DNA of 64,000 bases from Cellvibrionaceae bacterium (GTDB taxonomy: Bacteria; Pseudomonadota; Gammaproteobacteria; Pseudomonadales; Cellvibrionaceae), in the NCBI GenBank assembly GCA_024707385.1, contig JANPZW010000015.1, positions 682,001 through 746,000 of the forward strand, read 5' to 3'. Under the pieces are notes generated by a model. The model saw only the letters and a list, made by a program, of their open reading frames with translations. It ran no database searches and had not been told where the DNA came from. The position numbers and the translations under genes were made by a program. Of this stretch, positions 1 to 8,194 are shown piece after piece; position 1 is the first letter of the stretch; every line of letters starts with the position of its first letter.

Positions 1-625
1 CCACCACGGCCAGAACGCCCAATTGCGCCGTCACAGCGCCGTCGTAACCCCAATAATTCGGCAGCCAGATGACGGGCGCTTCCTGAATAAATCGCAGATA
101 GAGCACATTCCAGGTTTTAAATCCGATCAGAAAGCCCACCAGTGCGCCGACAAGAGCAAATAAAGAACCGAACGCGCCTTCGCCCAAACGATAAAGATGT
201 GCGCTGATACAGGAACCAGACAGTGCCATGCCCGCACCAAACACGAGAGCGGCGAGCGCCAGCACCCAACTGACTGGCCCTATATGGGCGTCCGGCGGCA
301 GGCGTTTACCCAATGGCTCCGGCAGAATCGCGCCGAAGACCAACGCATAGCCCAGAATTCCAATCGTCAGCGCCGCCAAAATTCCCAGCAGGCCACGGCT
401 ATCGCGCTGGTCGATAAAATCCCGTGTTACACAAAAAAAGCAGAAACGCGAGCGCTGCAAAAAGAGGCCGAAAAAAGCACCCAATAGCAGTGATAGGGAC
501 AAATCACGTCCGCCATCCTGAAAACTGCTCAGCCAAAAGTAGAAAATGAATAGAACGCTAATAACCAGAATGGAAACAAGCCGCGGATAACCTGGAAAGA
601 TAAAACTCGAAGTGGGCATAGACAT
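1..625 (-). CDS. YeeE/YedE (DUF395) family sulfur-compound transporter, 3' end cut by the window
   Basis: Integral inner-membrane protein of the YeeE/YedE family, whose characterised member TsuA imports thiosulfate. Reading leftwards from ATG 625 gives 208 residues before the window edge; ATG 619 is an in-frame alternative. Seen: several hydrophobic segments, a first family signature around residues 57-70 (QRSRFCFFCVTRDF) and a second around residues 130-150 (GAGMALSGSCISAHLYRLGEG region), each with the conserved Cys that relays the sulfur ligand in this family. It lies 63 bases behind an exported rhodanese on the same strand, so the two probably form an operon that handles thiosulfate or sulfane sulfur. 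Substrate is inferred from family and neighbour. The C-terminus is outside the window. Confidence 0.85.
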   Translation of the reverse strand, partial: MSMPTSSFIFPGYPRLVSILVISVLFIFYFWLSSFQDGGRDLSLSLLLGAFFGLFLQRSRFCFFCVTRDFIDQRDSRGLLGILAALTIGILGYALVFGAILPEPLGKRLPPDAHIGPVSWVLALAALVFGAGMALSGSCISAHLYRLGEGAFGSLFALVGALVGFLIGFKTWNVLYLRFIQEAPVIWLPNYWGYDGAVTAQLGVLAVV

Positions 626-688
626 CACAAAAAAAATGCGCTCCGAAGAGCGCCAACATGACACATGAAGAAAGTCAGAAAAATAAGC

Positions 689-1624
689 TTATTTGCCGCC
701 CCAAACCGTTCCGGCCAGATTGACCACCGGGACGCCGACAGAATTGCCGTATTCGGTCCAGGAGCCATCATAATTGCGCACGTCGTAGCCGAGAATTTTC
801 TTCAGCGCGAACCAGGTATGGCTGGACCGCTCGCCTATCCGGCAGTAGGTGATAACAGGTTTGCTGCCGTCGATCCCGACTGCGCCGTAGATCTTGCGCA
901 ATTCATCAGCGCTTTTAAACGTACCATCCGCCGCTACGGCCTGGCTCCAGGGCACATTGACCGCGCCCGGAATATGTCCCGCGCGAACCGATAATTCCGC
1001 CACACCTGCCGGGGCAAATATTTTGCCGGAGTACTCATCCGCTGAACGTATATCCACCAGTTTCACATCCGCTGCGGAAGTCTTGGCCGCTTCCAGTACG
1101 TCCGGAAGCAATGCGCGGAGTTGCGGATTGGCGGGTCCTACTTCGATGGTGCCGGCCTTTGCTACAGTTGCTTTGGCAGAAAATGGTCGACCTTCCGCTT
1201 CCCACTTCTTGCGGCCACCGTCCAGTAATTTCACATTTTGTACACCATAGACATCAAACACCCAGGCACCCCAGGCGGCAAACCAATTGTTGTTGTCGCC
1301 GTAAATAACAATTGTTGAATCGCTGTTCACGCCAGCTTTACGCAATAGAGTTTGGAGATTTTCCCTGTTAGCGATATCACGCTTTACCGGATCCACCAGA
1401 TCCGTATGCCAACTGATATTAAATGCCCCCGGAATATGCCCGCGCTCGAACTGGCCGGGATCCACGCTGACCTCAAGGATCTTGAGTTTTGCGTTTTTAA
1501 GATTTTTCTCCAGCCAATCTGTGCTCACCAGGACATCAGCGGATTTGGCAATGGCAAGCTGACCACCAAGGGCAAACAGCAGAAATAAAATGGAGGATAA
1601 AAATCCCTGTTTGTAAAGTGTCAT
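689..1624 (-). CDS. exported thiosulfate sulfurtransferase (tandem rhodanese)
   Basis: 311-residue periplasmic sulfurtransferase. An N-terminal signal peptide (hydrophobic 8-25, cleavage probably after AIA at 26) is followed by two rhodanese domains, about 30-150 (inactive) and 180-300 (active). Catalytic Cys261 lies in the loop CRIGERS, the thiosulfate-sulfurtransferase type rather than the mercaptopyruvate type (CGSGVT). It would move sulfane sulfur from thiosulfate to a thiol acceptor. ATG 1624 is preceded by GAGGTG. Apart from the start Met and catalytic Cys the protein has no sulfur amino acids, a trait shared with many proteins in this window. The transporter gene follows downstream and the sigma-54 activator at 1934 is divergent. 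Confidence 0.9.
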   Translation of the reverse strand: MTLYKQGFLSSILFLLFALGGQLAIAKSADVLVSTDWLEKNLKNAKLKILEVSVDPGQFERGHIPGAFNISWHTDLVDPVKRDIANRENLQTLLRKAGVNSDSTIVIYGDNNNWFAAWGAWVFDVYGVQNVKLLDGGRKKWEAEGRPFSAKATVAKAGTIEVGPANPQLRALLPDVLEAAKTSAADVKLVDIRSADEYSGKIFAPAGVAELSVRAGHIPGAVNVPWSQAVAADGTFKSADELRKIYGAVGIDGSKPVITYCRIGERSSHTWFALKKILGYDVRNYDGSWTEYGNSVGVPVVNLAGTVWGGK

Positions 1625-1702
1625 CGTAAATCACCTCAATGAAAATTGAGGCTCAACATTAATCCCGCGCCACACAAAAGCAAAACAAGGATTTTTCATA
1701 TC

Positions 1703-1723
1703 CATTGCATATTTTTTGCAATG
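1703..1723. promoter_or_regulatory. 7-bp perfect inverted repeat between rhodanese and activator genes
   Basis: CATTGCA, a 7-base spacer, then TGCAATG, about 80 bp upstream of the rhodanese start and 210 bp upstream of the activator start. The spacing and AT-rich setting fit an operator. No -24/-12 element was found next to it on either strand, so its binding protein is unknown. Confidence 0.4.
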
Positions 1724-1933
1724 CAGATCGTTCTGAAGGTTGCGCAAAATAAAACAATAGAGGGTGAGGCAGAATTGAAATGTTGCAAATACAGCAGAGG
1801 CTTGTCGATTCGCAGCACTATCAAGAATAGCTCATAAGTTTAGCTTTTTTTATTGTTTAGAAATCGCTTTTGCGGCCACTAGAATCTGCGGCCTGAATCG
1901 GATGCATCTTCTCATTAAGATGAGGCGAATTGT

Positions 1934-3118
1934 GTGAGTGAACATCAAGAAGAACCTTTGATCCTGTCCCTGCAGGGCAGCGATCTGCAACCATTGTCCG
2001 TACGTGCCAAGGCGCTGGTTTTTTCCGATCCCGCATCGGCGGCGCTGCTCAAATATATTGAGCGAATTGCGCCGAGCGAAGCCCCCGTATTGATTAACGG
2101 CGAGACCGGAACCGGCAAAGAATTGGTAGCGCGGCATATCCATTTATTAAGCGGACGCAAAGGCCCGTTCCTCGCCATCAATTGCGGCGCGATCAGCGAC
2201 CATTTGGCGGAGAGCGAATTTTTCGGCCATGAGGCGGGATCGTTCACCGGTGCAACCGGCAAGCGAGAAGGCTGGTTCGAAGCGGCTAATGGCGGCACTC
2301 TCTTTCTCGACGAGATCGGCGATCTGCCCTTGCCGCTGCAGGTAAAACTGCTGCGGGTTCTGCAGGAGCGTGAAGTGGTGCGCATAGGATCACGCAAACC
2401 GATTCCCGTGGATATACGTTTGGTGGCTGCCACCAACGTCGATCTGGGGCACGCGGTTTCCGCCGGCCATTTCCGCCGGGATTTGTTGTACCGGATCAAC
2501 ATCGCACAGGTGCGCTTGCCGCCGCTGCGGGAAAGGCCGGGGGATATTCTTCCTCTCGCACGCTATTTCGCCAAAATGTACAGTCAGCGCATGGGCTATT
2601 CGCAACCGGAATTTTCGCCAGAATCGATCCTGCTGCTGAACCGGTATGGCTGGCCCGGCAATATCCGCGAACTGGAGAATGTTGTGCATTTCGCCTTGCT
2701 GGTGGCGAAATCCGGCTATATAGAACCGTCGGATTTGCGCGTCACCGGCGGCTGGGATCTCAGCGACTCCACCGCGGAACATAGCCCGCCCGCCGGAGTG
2801 CCCACATCCCATAACTCTGCTGCATATGACGGCGGCGAAGACGGCCTGGGCGTGATTTCGCGGCAATTGCAGCGGCTCTTTCAAGCACCGGGCAATCGCC
2901 CTCTGTTCCAGGAGCTGGAGGAGCTGGTGGTGCGGGAGGCTTTTACCTTCTGCCGCAACAACCAGGTTCACACCGCTGCGCTGCTGGGAATTTCCCGCAA
3001 TGTCATGCGCACACTCTTGAAGCGCTATGGATATTTGCCGGATTCCAATGCCAATACCAGCTCCCTGGACGGGGGTCTGATGAAGACGCGGAGTCTTATA
3101 GTGTTGAGCACGCGGTGA
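1934..3118 (+). CDS. sigma-54-dependent enhancer-binding activator, SfnR-like
   Basis: 394-residue bacterial enhancer-binding protein that should activate RNA polymerase carrying sigma-54. There is no receiver, PAS or GAF sensor: after about 35 residues the AAA+ domain begins (Walker A GETGTGKE at 56-63, sigma-54-contacting loop GSFTGA at 102-107, Walker B LFLDE at 123-127, arginine-finger region near 180-200). A Fis-type helix-turn-helix lies at about 335-375. GSFTGA instead of GAFTGA is a known natural variant. The GTG start at 1934 has GAGG eight bases upstream. Organisation and context resemble SfnR, the Pseudomonas sulfur-scavenging activator. At least eight -24/-12 promoters in this window are its candidate targets. 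SfnR identity is inference; the EBP assignment is firm. Confidence 0.88.
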   Translation: MSEHQEEPLILSLQGSDLQPLSVRAKALVFSDPASAALLKYIERIAPSEAPVLINGETGTGKELVARHIHLLSGRKGPFLAINCGAISDHLAESEFFGHEAGSFTGATGKREGWFEAANGGTLFLDEIGDLPLPLQVKLLRVLQEREVVRIGSRKPIPVDIRLVAATNVDLGHAVSAGHFRRDLLYRINIAQVRLPPLRERPGDILPLARYFAKMYSQRMGYSQPEFSPESILLLNRYGWPGNIRELENVVHFALLVAKSGYIEPSDLRVTGGWDLSDSTAEHSPPAGVPTSHNSAAYDGGEDGLGVISRQLQRLFQAPGNRPLFQELEELVVREAFTFCRNNQVHTAALLGISRNVMRTLLKRYGYLPDSNANTSSLDGGLMKTRSLIVLSTR

Positions 3119-3194
3119 ATTCCTACTGATTTGATGAAACTGGTGCTGGCAATGCGAAAGCAGTCGATACAAAAACAGGGAATGCGAAAACAAT

Positions 3195-3208
3195 GCCGCT
3201 CTCGCGGC
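3195..3208 (+). terminator. short GC hairpin after the activator gene
   Basis: GCCGC-TCTC-GCGGC followed by CTTCT, 77 bases after the activator stop. The U-tract is poor, so this is a weak intrinsic terminator candidate. The rest of 3119-3540 holds no credible gene; its regulatory sites are listed separately. Confidence 0.3.
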
Positions 3209-3380
3209 CTTCTATCGAATTTTGTCAAAACACAATTTGCTGTCTGAATTTGCGCAACTTGCTGTTTTTCGAACAGAAATTCTGTAGTAAAGGCAGCAAG
3301 GCCACATTCCTTTCGCACTAAACAAGCCGTTTTTTCCATCCATTTATTCCTCAGCTCATCCGGGTGTTTGCTGCGCCCGG

Positions 3381-3392
3381 AACATTTGTGTT
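3381..3392. promoter_or_regulatory. AACA-N4-TGTT dyad, candidate activator site
   Basis: AACATTTGTGTT, flanked by G on both sides. The same AACA-N4-TGTT dyad occurs upstream of the sigma-54 promoters at 8143 and between those at 47403 and 47746. It is centred about 105 bp upstream of the start site predicted from the -24/-12 element at 3466, the usual distance for an enhancer-binding protein site. Confidence 0.45.
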
Positions 3393-3465
3393 GTGTGCGC
3401 AGCAATCTTTGCAGCCATGCGAAATCTCAGTAATTGCACGGCAATTTATGAACAGCAAAAACGGA

Positions 3466-3481
3466 TGGCATGAGGGTTGCT
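3466..3481 (+). promoter_or_regulatory. sigma-54 (-24/-12) promoter for the dsbD-like operon
   Basis: TGGCATGAGGGTTGCT: the invariant GG and GC are exactly 10 bases apart, and TGGCA, G and TTGCT all match the consensus TGGCACG-N4-TTGCW. The start site would fall near 3492, about 50 nt before the ATG at 3541. Confidence 0.75.
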
Positions 3482-3540
3482 GTGCGGTGGGCGCATTCCG
3501 CTAGAATCACCGCTTCCCTTTACAAAAAGGTTTATTGAGG

Positions 3541-5726
3541 ATGCCTGGTATTTTTAACCTGTTTCAAACGCGGTTCCGACGACTAGCAGAACGTTCGGTC
3601 CGACATAAATTACTCGCGTGTCTCTCAGTAACAACCATGATCATTTTCTCGGTTGAAGCGGCAGAGCAATCCGCTACGGAACAAGTGAGCGCGCGCTTGG
3701 TGGCGGAAACCACAGCGGTTTATCCCGGCGCGGAAATCTATCTGGGTGTGCAGCAGATCATCATCCCTCATTGGCATACCTACTGGAGCAATCCCGGCGA
3801 TTCCGGCAATGCCACAACCATCGCCTGGACCTTACCGCGAGGTGCGACTGCCAGCGATATTCTCTGGCCGGCGCCGAGCCGTATTTCCATGGGCCCCATT
3901 ACCAACTATGGCTATGAAGATGAGGTCACGCTGCTCAGTCGTATCCGCGTGCCGGACGATATACGCCCCGGCGCGCAATTTCCGGTGCGGGCAGAGGTGG
4001 ACTGGCTGGTGTGTGAGGAGGAATGCATTCCCCAGCAAGTGACCCTGGATTTGGTATTGCCGGTAATTTCTCCAACCGACGTTACTGATGAGCGCAATCC
4101 CATTATTGCCGCGGCACTGGCGCAGTTGCCGGTGGAAAATCCTTGGCCGGTTCGCGCGGTCGCCGCTTATGCAGAGGAACTGCAACTTTTCCTCGACGCT
4201 TCGGAGGGCGCCTTCGCGACTCTGGTCGATGTGTGGTTTTATCCCTTCGAATGGGGCGTTATTCGCCAGAGCGATCCCCAACCTTTACAGGTGTCATCCA
4301 GCGGCTTCGAATTGCGGCTACGCACGGGAGAGGCGCCGCCAGGCGTCGGTGCTGACCTCGCCGGCGTGCTGGTATTGAGGGAGGAGAGCGGTACAACTCA
4401 CAGCTTTGTGGTGACGACCCCGGTGACCGCCGCCCCACCCGCAGGCAATGCCGGAGTGCCCGGTTTAGCGATGGCGTTGTTGTTGGCGCTTGCGGGGGTG
4501 TTGTCCTTAATCTGATGCCTTGTGTCTTCCCGGTCTTATCGCTGAAGGCGCTGTCGATGATCAGCCAGTCCGGCCAATCCCAGGCGGAAATTCGGCGCCA
4601 TGGATTGATTTACACCCTCGGTGTGCTCGCCAGTTTCGCCTTGCTGGCGGTGGCGCTCATAGCGCTTAAAGCCGGTGGGGCACAGATCGGTTGGGGCTTT
4701 CAGTTCCAATCACCCTTATTCGTTTTGCTGGTCGCCTATCTGATGTTTGCCGTGGGCTTGAGTCTCTCCGGCGTCTTTTATTTTGGCGGCTCGGTCGCGG
4801 GTGTGGGCTCTGGTCTCGCGGCAAAATCGGGCTATAGCGGCAGCTTTTTCACCGGGGTGCTCGCCACCATAGTGGCGACGCCTTGCACCGCGCCATTTAT
4901 GGCCGCCGCCCTGGGTTATGCCCTGACACAACCGCCCGCGCAATTGCTGCTGGTGTTTTTGAGCCTCGGTCTGGGGCTCGCTTTGCCGTATCTGGCGCTC
5001 TCCTGGTGGCCGGGATTGCAGCGCTGGCTGCCGCGACCAGGAGCCTGGATGGACTATCTCAAGCAGGCCATGGCTTTTCCCATGTACGCCGCCGCCGTTT
5101 GGTTGGTGTGGGTATTGGCGCGGCAAGCCGGCGCGGATGCCGCCGCCCTGGCTCTCGGCGGTATGGTGTTGATTGCCTTCAGCGCGTGGCTTTATACCGC
5201 CACCCGCACCGTAGGTGGTACGGCGGCAAATCTGGGCTCAATGGCAGCGGCCTTCGCATTGCTGCTGGCATTGGCGGGTGGTTATTCCGCCGCGCAAAAA
5301 GGTGCTCCAGAGTCAACCCAAACCCAAGTCGCGCAAAATTGGCAGCCTTTTAACACCGAAAGCCTGCAGACGTTGCGGGAAGAGGGCCGGCCGGTATTTC
5401 TGAATTTCACCGCCGCCTGGTGCATCAGTTGCCTTGTTAATGAACGGGTTGCACTCAGCCACGAGCGGGTGATCGAAGCCTTCAGTGCTGACGGTATTAC
5501 TTACCTGAAAGGCGACTGGACCAATCAGGATCCCGTTATTACCTCTTTTTTGGCGGATTTTGGCCGCAGCGGTGTGCCTCTGTATGTGTTTTATCCCGCG
5601 GGAAAATCCAGCGAACCTGTACAACTGCCCCAGATACTTACGCCAGACATAGTGCTCTCGACTGTGCGCGCCGCGCGCCAGCAGGCCGCCCTGGCACAAC
5701 CGACTTCCCTGTCACACACATTTTGA
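3541..5726 (+). CDS. DsbD/ScsB-like thiol:disulfide reductase (frameshift at 4494-4498)
   Basis: Membrane reductase that passes electrons from cytoplasmic thioredoxin to periplasmic thiol proteins. Three parts are visible: a periplasmic N-terminal domain (about residues 40-290, with C-E-E-E-C in DWLVCEEECIP), a CcdA-like membrane domain opening with LNLMPCVFPVLSLKAL and containing VATPCTAPF, and a C-terminal thioredoxin domain with WCISC. As sequenced, the first reading frame stops at 4513-4515 and a second opens at 4515. The second frame read upstream gives GGVVLNLMPCVFP, the normal family sequence, so one G is missing from the G5 run at 4494-4498 of a single ~728-residue gene. ATG 3541 is chosen over TTG 3535 on spacing to AAGG. 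It has a sigma-54 promoter and heads an operon with the redoxin. Confidence 0.87.
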
Positions 5727-5795
5727 TTCCGGGAGGAAACCTAGACAGCTGATTTGCGTCAGCTCAAAAAATCGTTAATTAACAGGAGACATTTT

Positions 5796-6419
5796 ATGGC
5801 TATAAAAAAATTCGCCAAAATTATCTGCGCAGGCGTCGCCCTGGGTTTGGCCGCAACTGTGGCGGTTGCGGATCCGGTGGTCGGCAAAGCCGCACCGGCT
5901 TTCAGCGGTAAAACTGCGGATGGCAGTCAAGTGGACCTTGCATCCCTGCGCGGTAAAACCGTAGTGCTGGAATGGACCAACCACGAGTGTCCTTACGTGG
6001 TCAAACACTACGAGAAAAGCGGCAATATTCCCAAGTTGCAAAAAGAGGCGACAGAAGACGGAATTGTCTGGCTGCAGGTGATTTCCTCAGCTCCAGGGAA
6101 ACAGGGACATGTGGATGGCGCAACGGCTGTAAAATTGAATGAGAATCGCGGTGCGCAACCCAGTGGAGTCATTTTGGATTCCGATGGCGCCATCGGCAAA
6201 CTCTACGCCGCGCAAACCAGCCCGCATCTGTTTATCATCAATCCGCAAGGCGTTTTGGAATATAAAGGCGGCATTGACAGTATCAAATCCGCCAAAGAGG
6301 ACGACATTGCAAAAGCCACTAATTACGTGCGCGAAGCTTTGGACGCACTGGCAGAAGGCAAAAAGGTCCCTCATCCCAGCACTGCGCCTTACGGCTGCTC
6401 CATCAAATACGCAAGCTGA
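5796..6419 (+). CDS. exported redoxin / AhpC-TSA family protein
   Basis: 207-residue thioredoxin-fold protein with a signal peptide (cleavage near AVA-DP, residue 26). The redox site lies in the N-terminal third, NHECPYVVKHY, with one Cys where TlpA/ResA proteins have CxxC; a second Cys is near the C-terminus (YGCS). This pattern is common in small exported redoxins related to peroxiredoxins. The start ATG 5796 has AGGAGA nine bases upstream; a longer reading frame back to 5754 lacks a ribosome site. It lies 69 bases after the DsbD-like gene, which could supply its reducing power. The mature chain has no Met and two Cys. Exact substrate unknown. Confidence 0.85.
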   Translation: MAIKKFAKIICAGVALGLAATVAVADPVVGKAAPAFSGKTADGSQVDLASLRGKTVVLEWTNHECPYVVKHYEKSGNIPKLQKEATEDGIVWLQVISSAPGKQGHVDGATAVKLNENRGAQPSGVILDSDGAIGKLYAAQTSPHLFIINPQGVLEYKGGIDSIKSAKEDDIAKATNYVREALDALAEGKKVPHPSTAPYGCSIKYAS

Positions 6420-6435
6420 GCTTCAGTTCTGCGCG

Positions 6436-6469
6436 GAATACCGGAAGGGCGACCGACCGGTATTCTTTT
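6436..6469 (+). terminator. intrinsic terminator of the dsbD-redoxin operon
   Basis: GAATACCGG (6436-6444), 12-base loop, CCGGTATTC (6457-6465), then TTTT. A perfect 9-bp stem with a U-tract 16 bases after the redoxin stop codon. Confidence 0.8.
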
Positions 6470-6534
6470 AATTCAAGCCCGTACTTTTAATTCAAAACGA
6501 CGAGCTTTAATTCAACCGACAATTTTTAGTTCAA
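6467..6534. repeat. four TTTAATTCAA direct repeats at 19-20 bp spacing
   Basis: TTTAATTCAA occurs at 6467, 6486 and 6506, with a variant TTTAGTTCAA at 6525. The spacing (19, 20, 19) is close to two helical turns. The last copy overlaps the 3' end of chrA. The block sits between convergent genes, so it may be a degenerate duplication rather than an operator. Confidence 0.6.
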
Positions 6535-7878
6535 ACCAACAAAAGTCACTGCCAACCCCAGCAAGGCGCACGCCGCAATCACTTTAATTACACCCAGCTT
6601 ATAGCGAAACAGCGCAATCCCCGCAGCCAGCGCGATAGCGACGGCAGGCCATTCCAGACTCCCGGAAAACCCCTCCGGCCAGAAGACGTGGTAACTGAAA
6701 AACAACGCCAGATTCACTATGACTCCCACCACCGCCGCCGTAATCGCGGTTAGAGGTGCGGTGAATTTCAAATCGTTATGGGTGGATTCAATCAAAGGGG
6801 CACCGGCGAAAATAAAAATAAACGACGGCAAAAAGGTAAACCAGGTTACGACAACGGCCGCCACCGCACCAGCGAGAAAAGATCCATCGGGACCGAAAAA
6901 ACTTTGCCCGTAGCCGCCGACAAAACCCACGAATGCAACCACCATGATGAGAGGCCCCGGCGTGGTTTCCCCCAGGGCCAGTCCATCAATCATTTGGGTT
7001 GAGGTCAGCCAGCCGTAATGGGCTACGGCGCCTTGATAGAGATAAGGCAAAACCGCATAGGCGCCACCAAATGTCAGCAGCGCTGCCTTGGTAAAAAACC
7101 AGGCCATTTGCGTGAGCGTATGGTCCCAACCGTAAATCTGCCAAAACGCCAGCAGTGGCAACGCCCAGAGCAGCAGGCCAATCAATATCACCCGCAGCAA
7201 CTGCACCCAGCGAAATTGCGTGTGCGGCAGAGGAGGGGCGTCGTCATCAATCAATGCCACACCGAACGAAGTTTCCGTCTTGCCGTGGCCCCCCAAGCGA
7301 AAATAATCCGGCGCGAAACGCCCGCCGAGATATCCCACCAGGGCAGCGCCGAGAATCAGATACGGAAAGGGCACGCGCAGCGCAAACAGCGCGACAAAAG
7401 CGGCGGCAGCTATTGCCCATAACACGGGATTTTTCAGCGTGCGCGAACCGATGCGATGCGCCGCGTGTACGACTATCGCCGTCACCGCCGGTTTGATGCC
7501 ATAAAAAAGGCCGGCGACCCAATCGACCTCCGCATACGCAATGTAGACCCAGGAAAGCACGATCAGGATCAGCAGGGATGGCAGCACAAAAAGTGCCCCG
7601 GCAATCACGCCGCCCCAGGTGCGATGCATCAACCAACCGATATAGGTGGCCAACTGTTGCGCCTCTGGACCGGGCAGCAGCATGCAGTAATTGAGCGCGT
7701 GCAGAAAACGCCGTTCACTAATCCAGCGCCGGCGCTCCACCAGCTCCTGATGCAGAATGGCGATCTGCCCGGCGGGTCCGCCGAAGCTGATAAAACCGAG
7801 CTTCAGCCAGAATAGAAAAGCTTGCCATAAGCTGACTTTCGGCGATTGACTCTCGGGTGGTAACTGGAAAGGTGTCAT
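6526..7878 (-). CDS. chrA: chromate/sulfate-family transporter ChrA, two-domain type
   Basis: 450-residue inner-membrane CHR-family protein with two homologous halves, each opening with the family motif: FGGPAGQIA near residue 34 and TFGGAYAVLPY near residue 270, separated by a short cytoplasmic linker. Long CHR proteins export chromate in resistance systems, but the family is linked to sulfate chemistry, and in Synechococcus the sulfur-regulated plasmid gene srpC encodes a homologue. The ATG at 7878 is preferred over TTG 7884. It is transcribed away from the gluconolactonase operon. With SrpI- and SrpH-type genes also present, a role in sulfur metabolism is at least as likely as chromate resistance. 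Confidence 0.9.
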   Translation of the reverse strand: MTPFQLPPESQSPKVSLWQAFLFWLKLGFISFGGPAGQIAILHQELVERRRWISERRFLHALNYCMLLPGPEAQQLATYIGWLMHRTWGGVIAGALFVLPSLLILIVLSWVYIAYAEVDWVAGLFYGIKPAVTAIVVHAAHRIGSRTLKNPVLWAIAAAAFVALFALRVPFPYLILGAALVGYLGGRFAPDYFRLGGHGKTETSFGVALIDDDAPPLPHTQFRWVQLLRVILIGLLLWALPLLAFWQIYGWDHTLTQMAWFFTKAALLTFGGAYAVLPYLYQGAVAHYGWLTSTQMIDGLALGETTPGPLIMVVAFVGFVGGYGQSFFGPDGSFLAGAVAAVVVTWFTFLPSFIFIFAGAPLIESTHNDLKFTAPLTAITAAVVGVIVNLALFFSYHVFWPEGFSGSLEWPAVAIALAAGIALFRYKLGVIKVIAACALLGLAVTFVGLN

Positions 7879-8016
7879 AAACAAGGGCTACGCAATTAGC
7901 AGGCTAATACCTGAACAGTAAAGCAAAGTGTTGCGTAATCTACAGAAGCAGGATGACAAAGCAAGCGTTTATGGCCTGCAACCGAAGTGGATATTCCGAC
8001 CTCTGCTTTTTCATAT

Positions 8017-8032
8017 TCAACAGCGCTGTTGA
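8017..8032. promoter_or_regulatory. 16-bp perfect palindrome, candidate activator site
   Basis: TCAACAGCGCTGTTGA, containing the AACA-N4-TGTT dyad. It is centred about 145 bp upstream of the start site predicted for the sigma-54 promoter at 8143. Its inner 14 bases differ from the dyad at 47504-47520 only at the two central positions. The rest of 7879-8194 contains no convincing gene. Confidence 0.55.
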
Positions 8033-8142
8033 GCAGACAACACGAAGGCGCTAGGCGCATTTGCGCAAGGCAATCGCTCAAACAAATTAAATCTCCTTTA
8101 AAAACAATAATTTTCCACTTGTTTTGCAGCGTTGAAATCGCT

Positions 8143-8158
8143 TGGCCTGATACTTGCG
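8143..8158 (+). promoter_or_regulatory. sigma-54 promoter for gluconolactonase operon
   Basis: TGGCCTGATACTTGCG: GG-N10-GC with TGGC, G and TTGC matching consensus. The predicted start near 8169 leaves a ~26-nt leader carrying AGGA before ATG 8195. Confidence 0.75.
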
Positions 8159-8194
8159 ATACCGCTGACTCTCCTTCCCGTCAGGAATATTTTC

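Noticed and set aside
2390..3193. Reverse open frame of 267 codons over the sigma-54 activator
   Set aside because: Composition typical of an antisense shadow, and it crosses the real stop codon without its own ribosome site.
4494..4517. Programmed -1 frameshift in the DsbD-like gene
   Set aside because: No slippery heptamer or downstream structure was seen, and the same kind of break occurs in many unrelated genes here, so sequencing error is more likely.
6467..6534. CRISPR array
   Set aside because: Repeats are 10 bp with 9-10 bp gaps, four copies only, and no cas gene is present.
7896..8081. Possible small reverse gene between chrA and the gluconolactonase
   Set aside because: 61 codons, no ribosome site, overlaps the palindrome at 8017; better explained as regulatory DNA.
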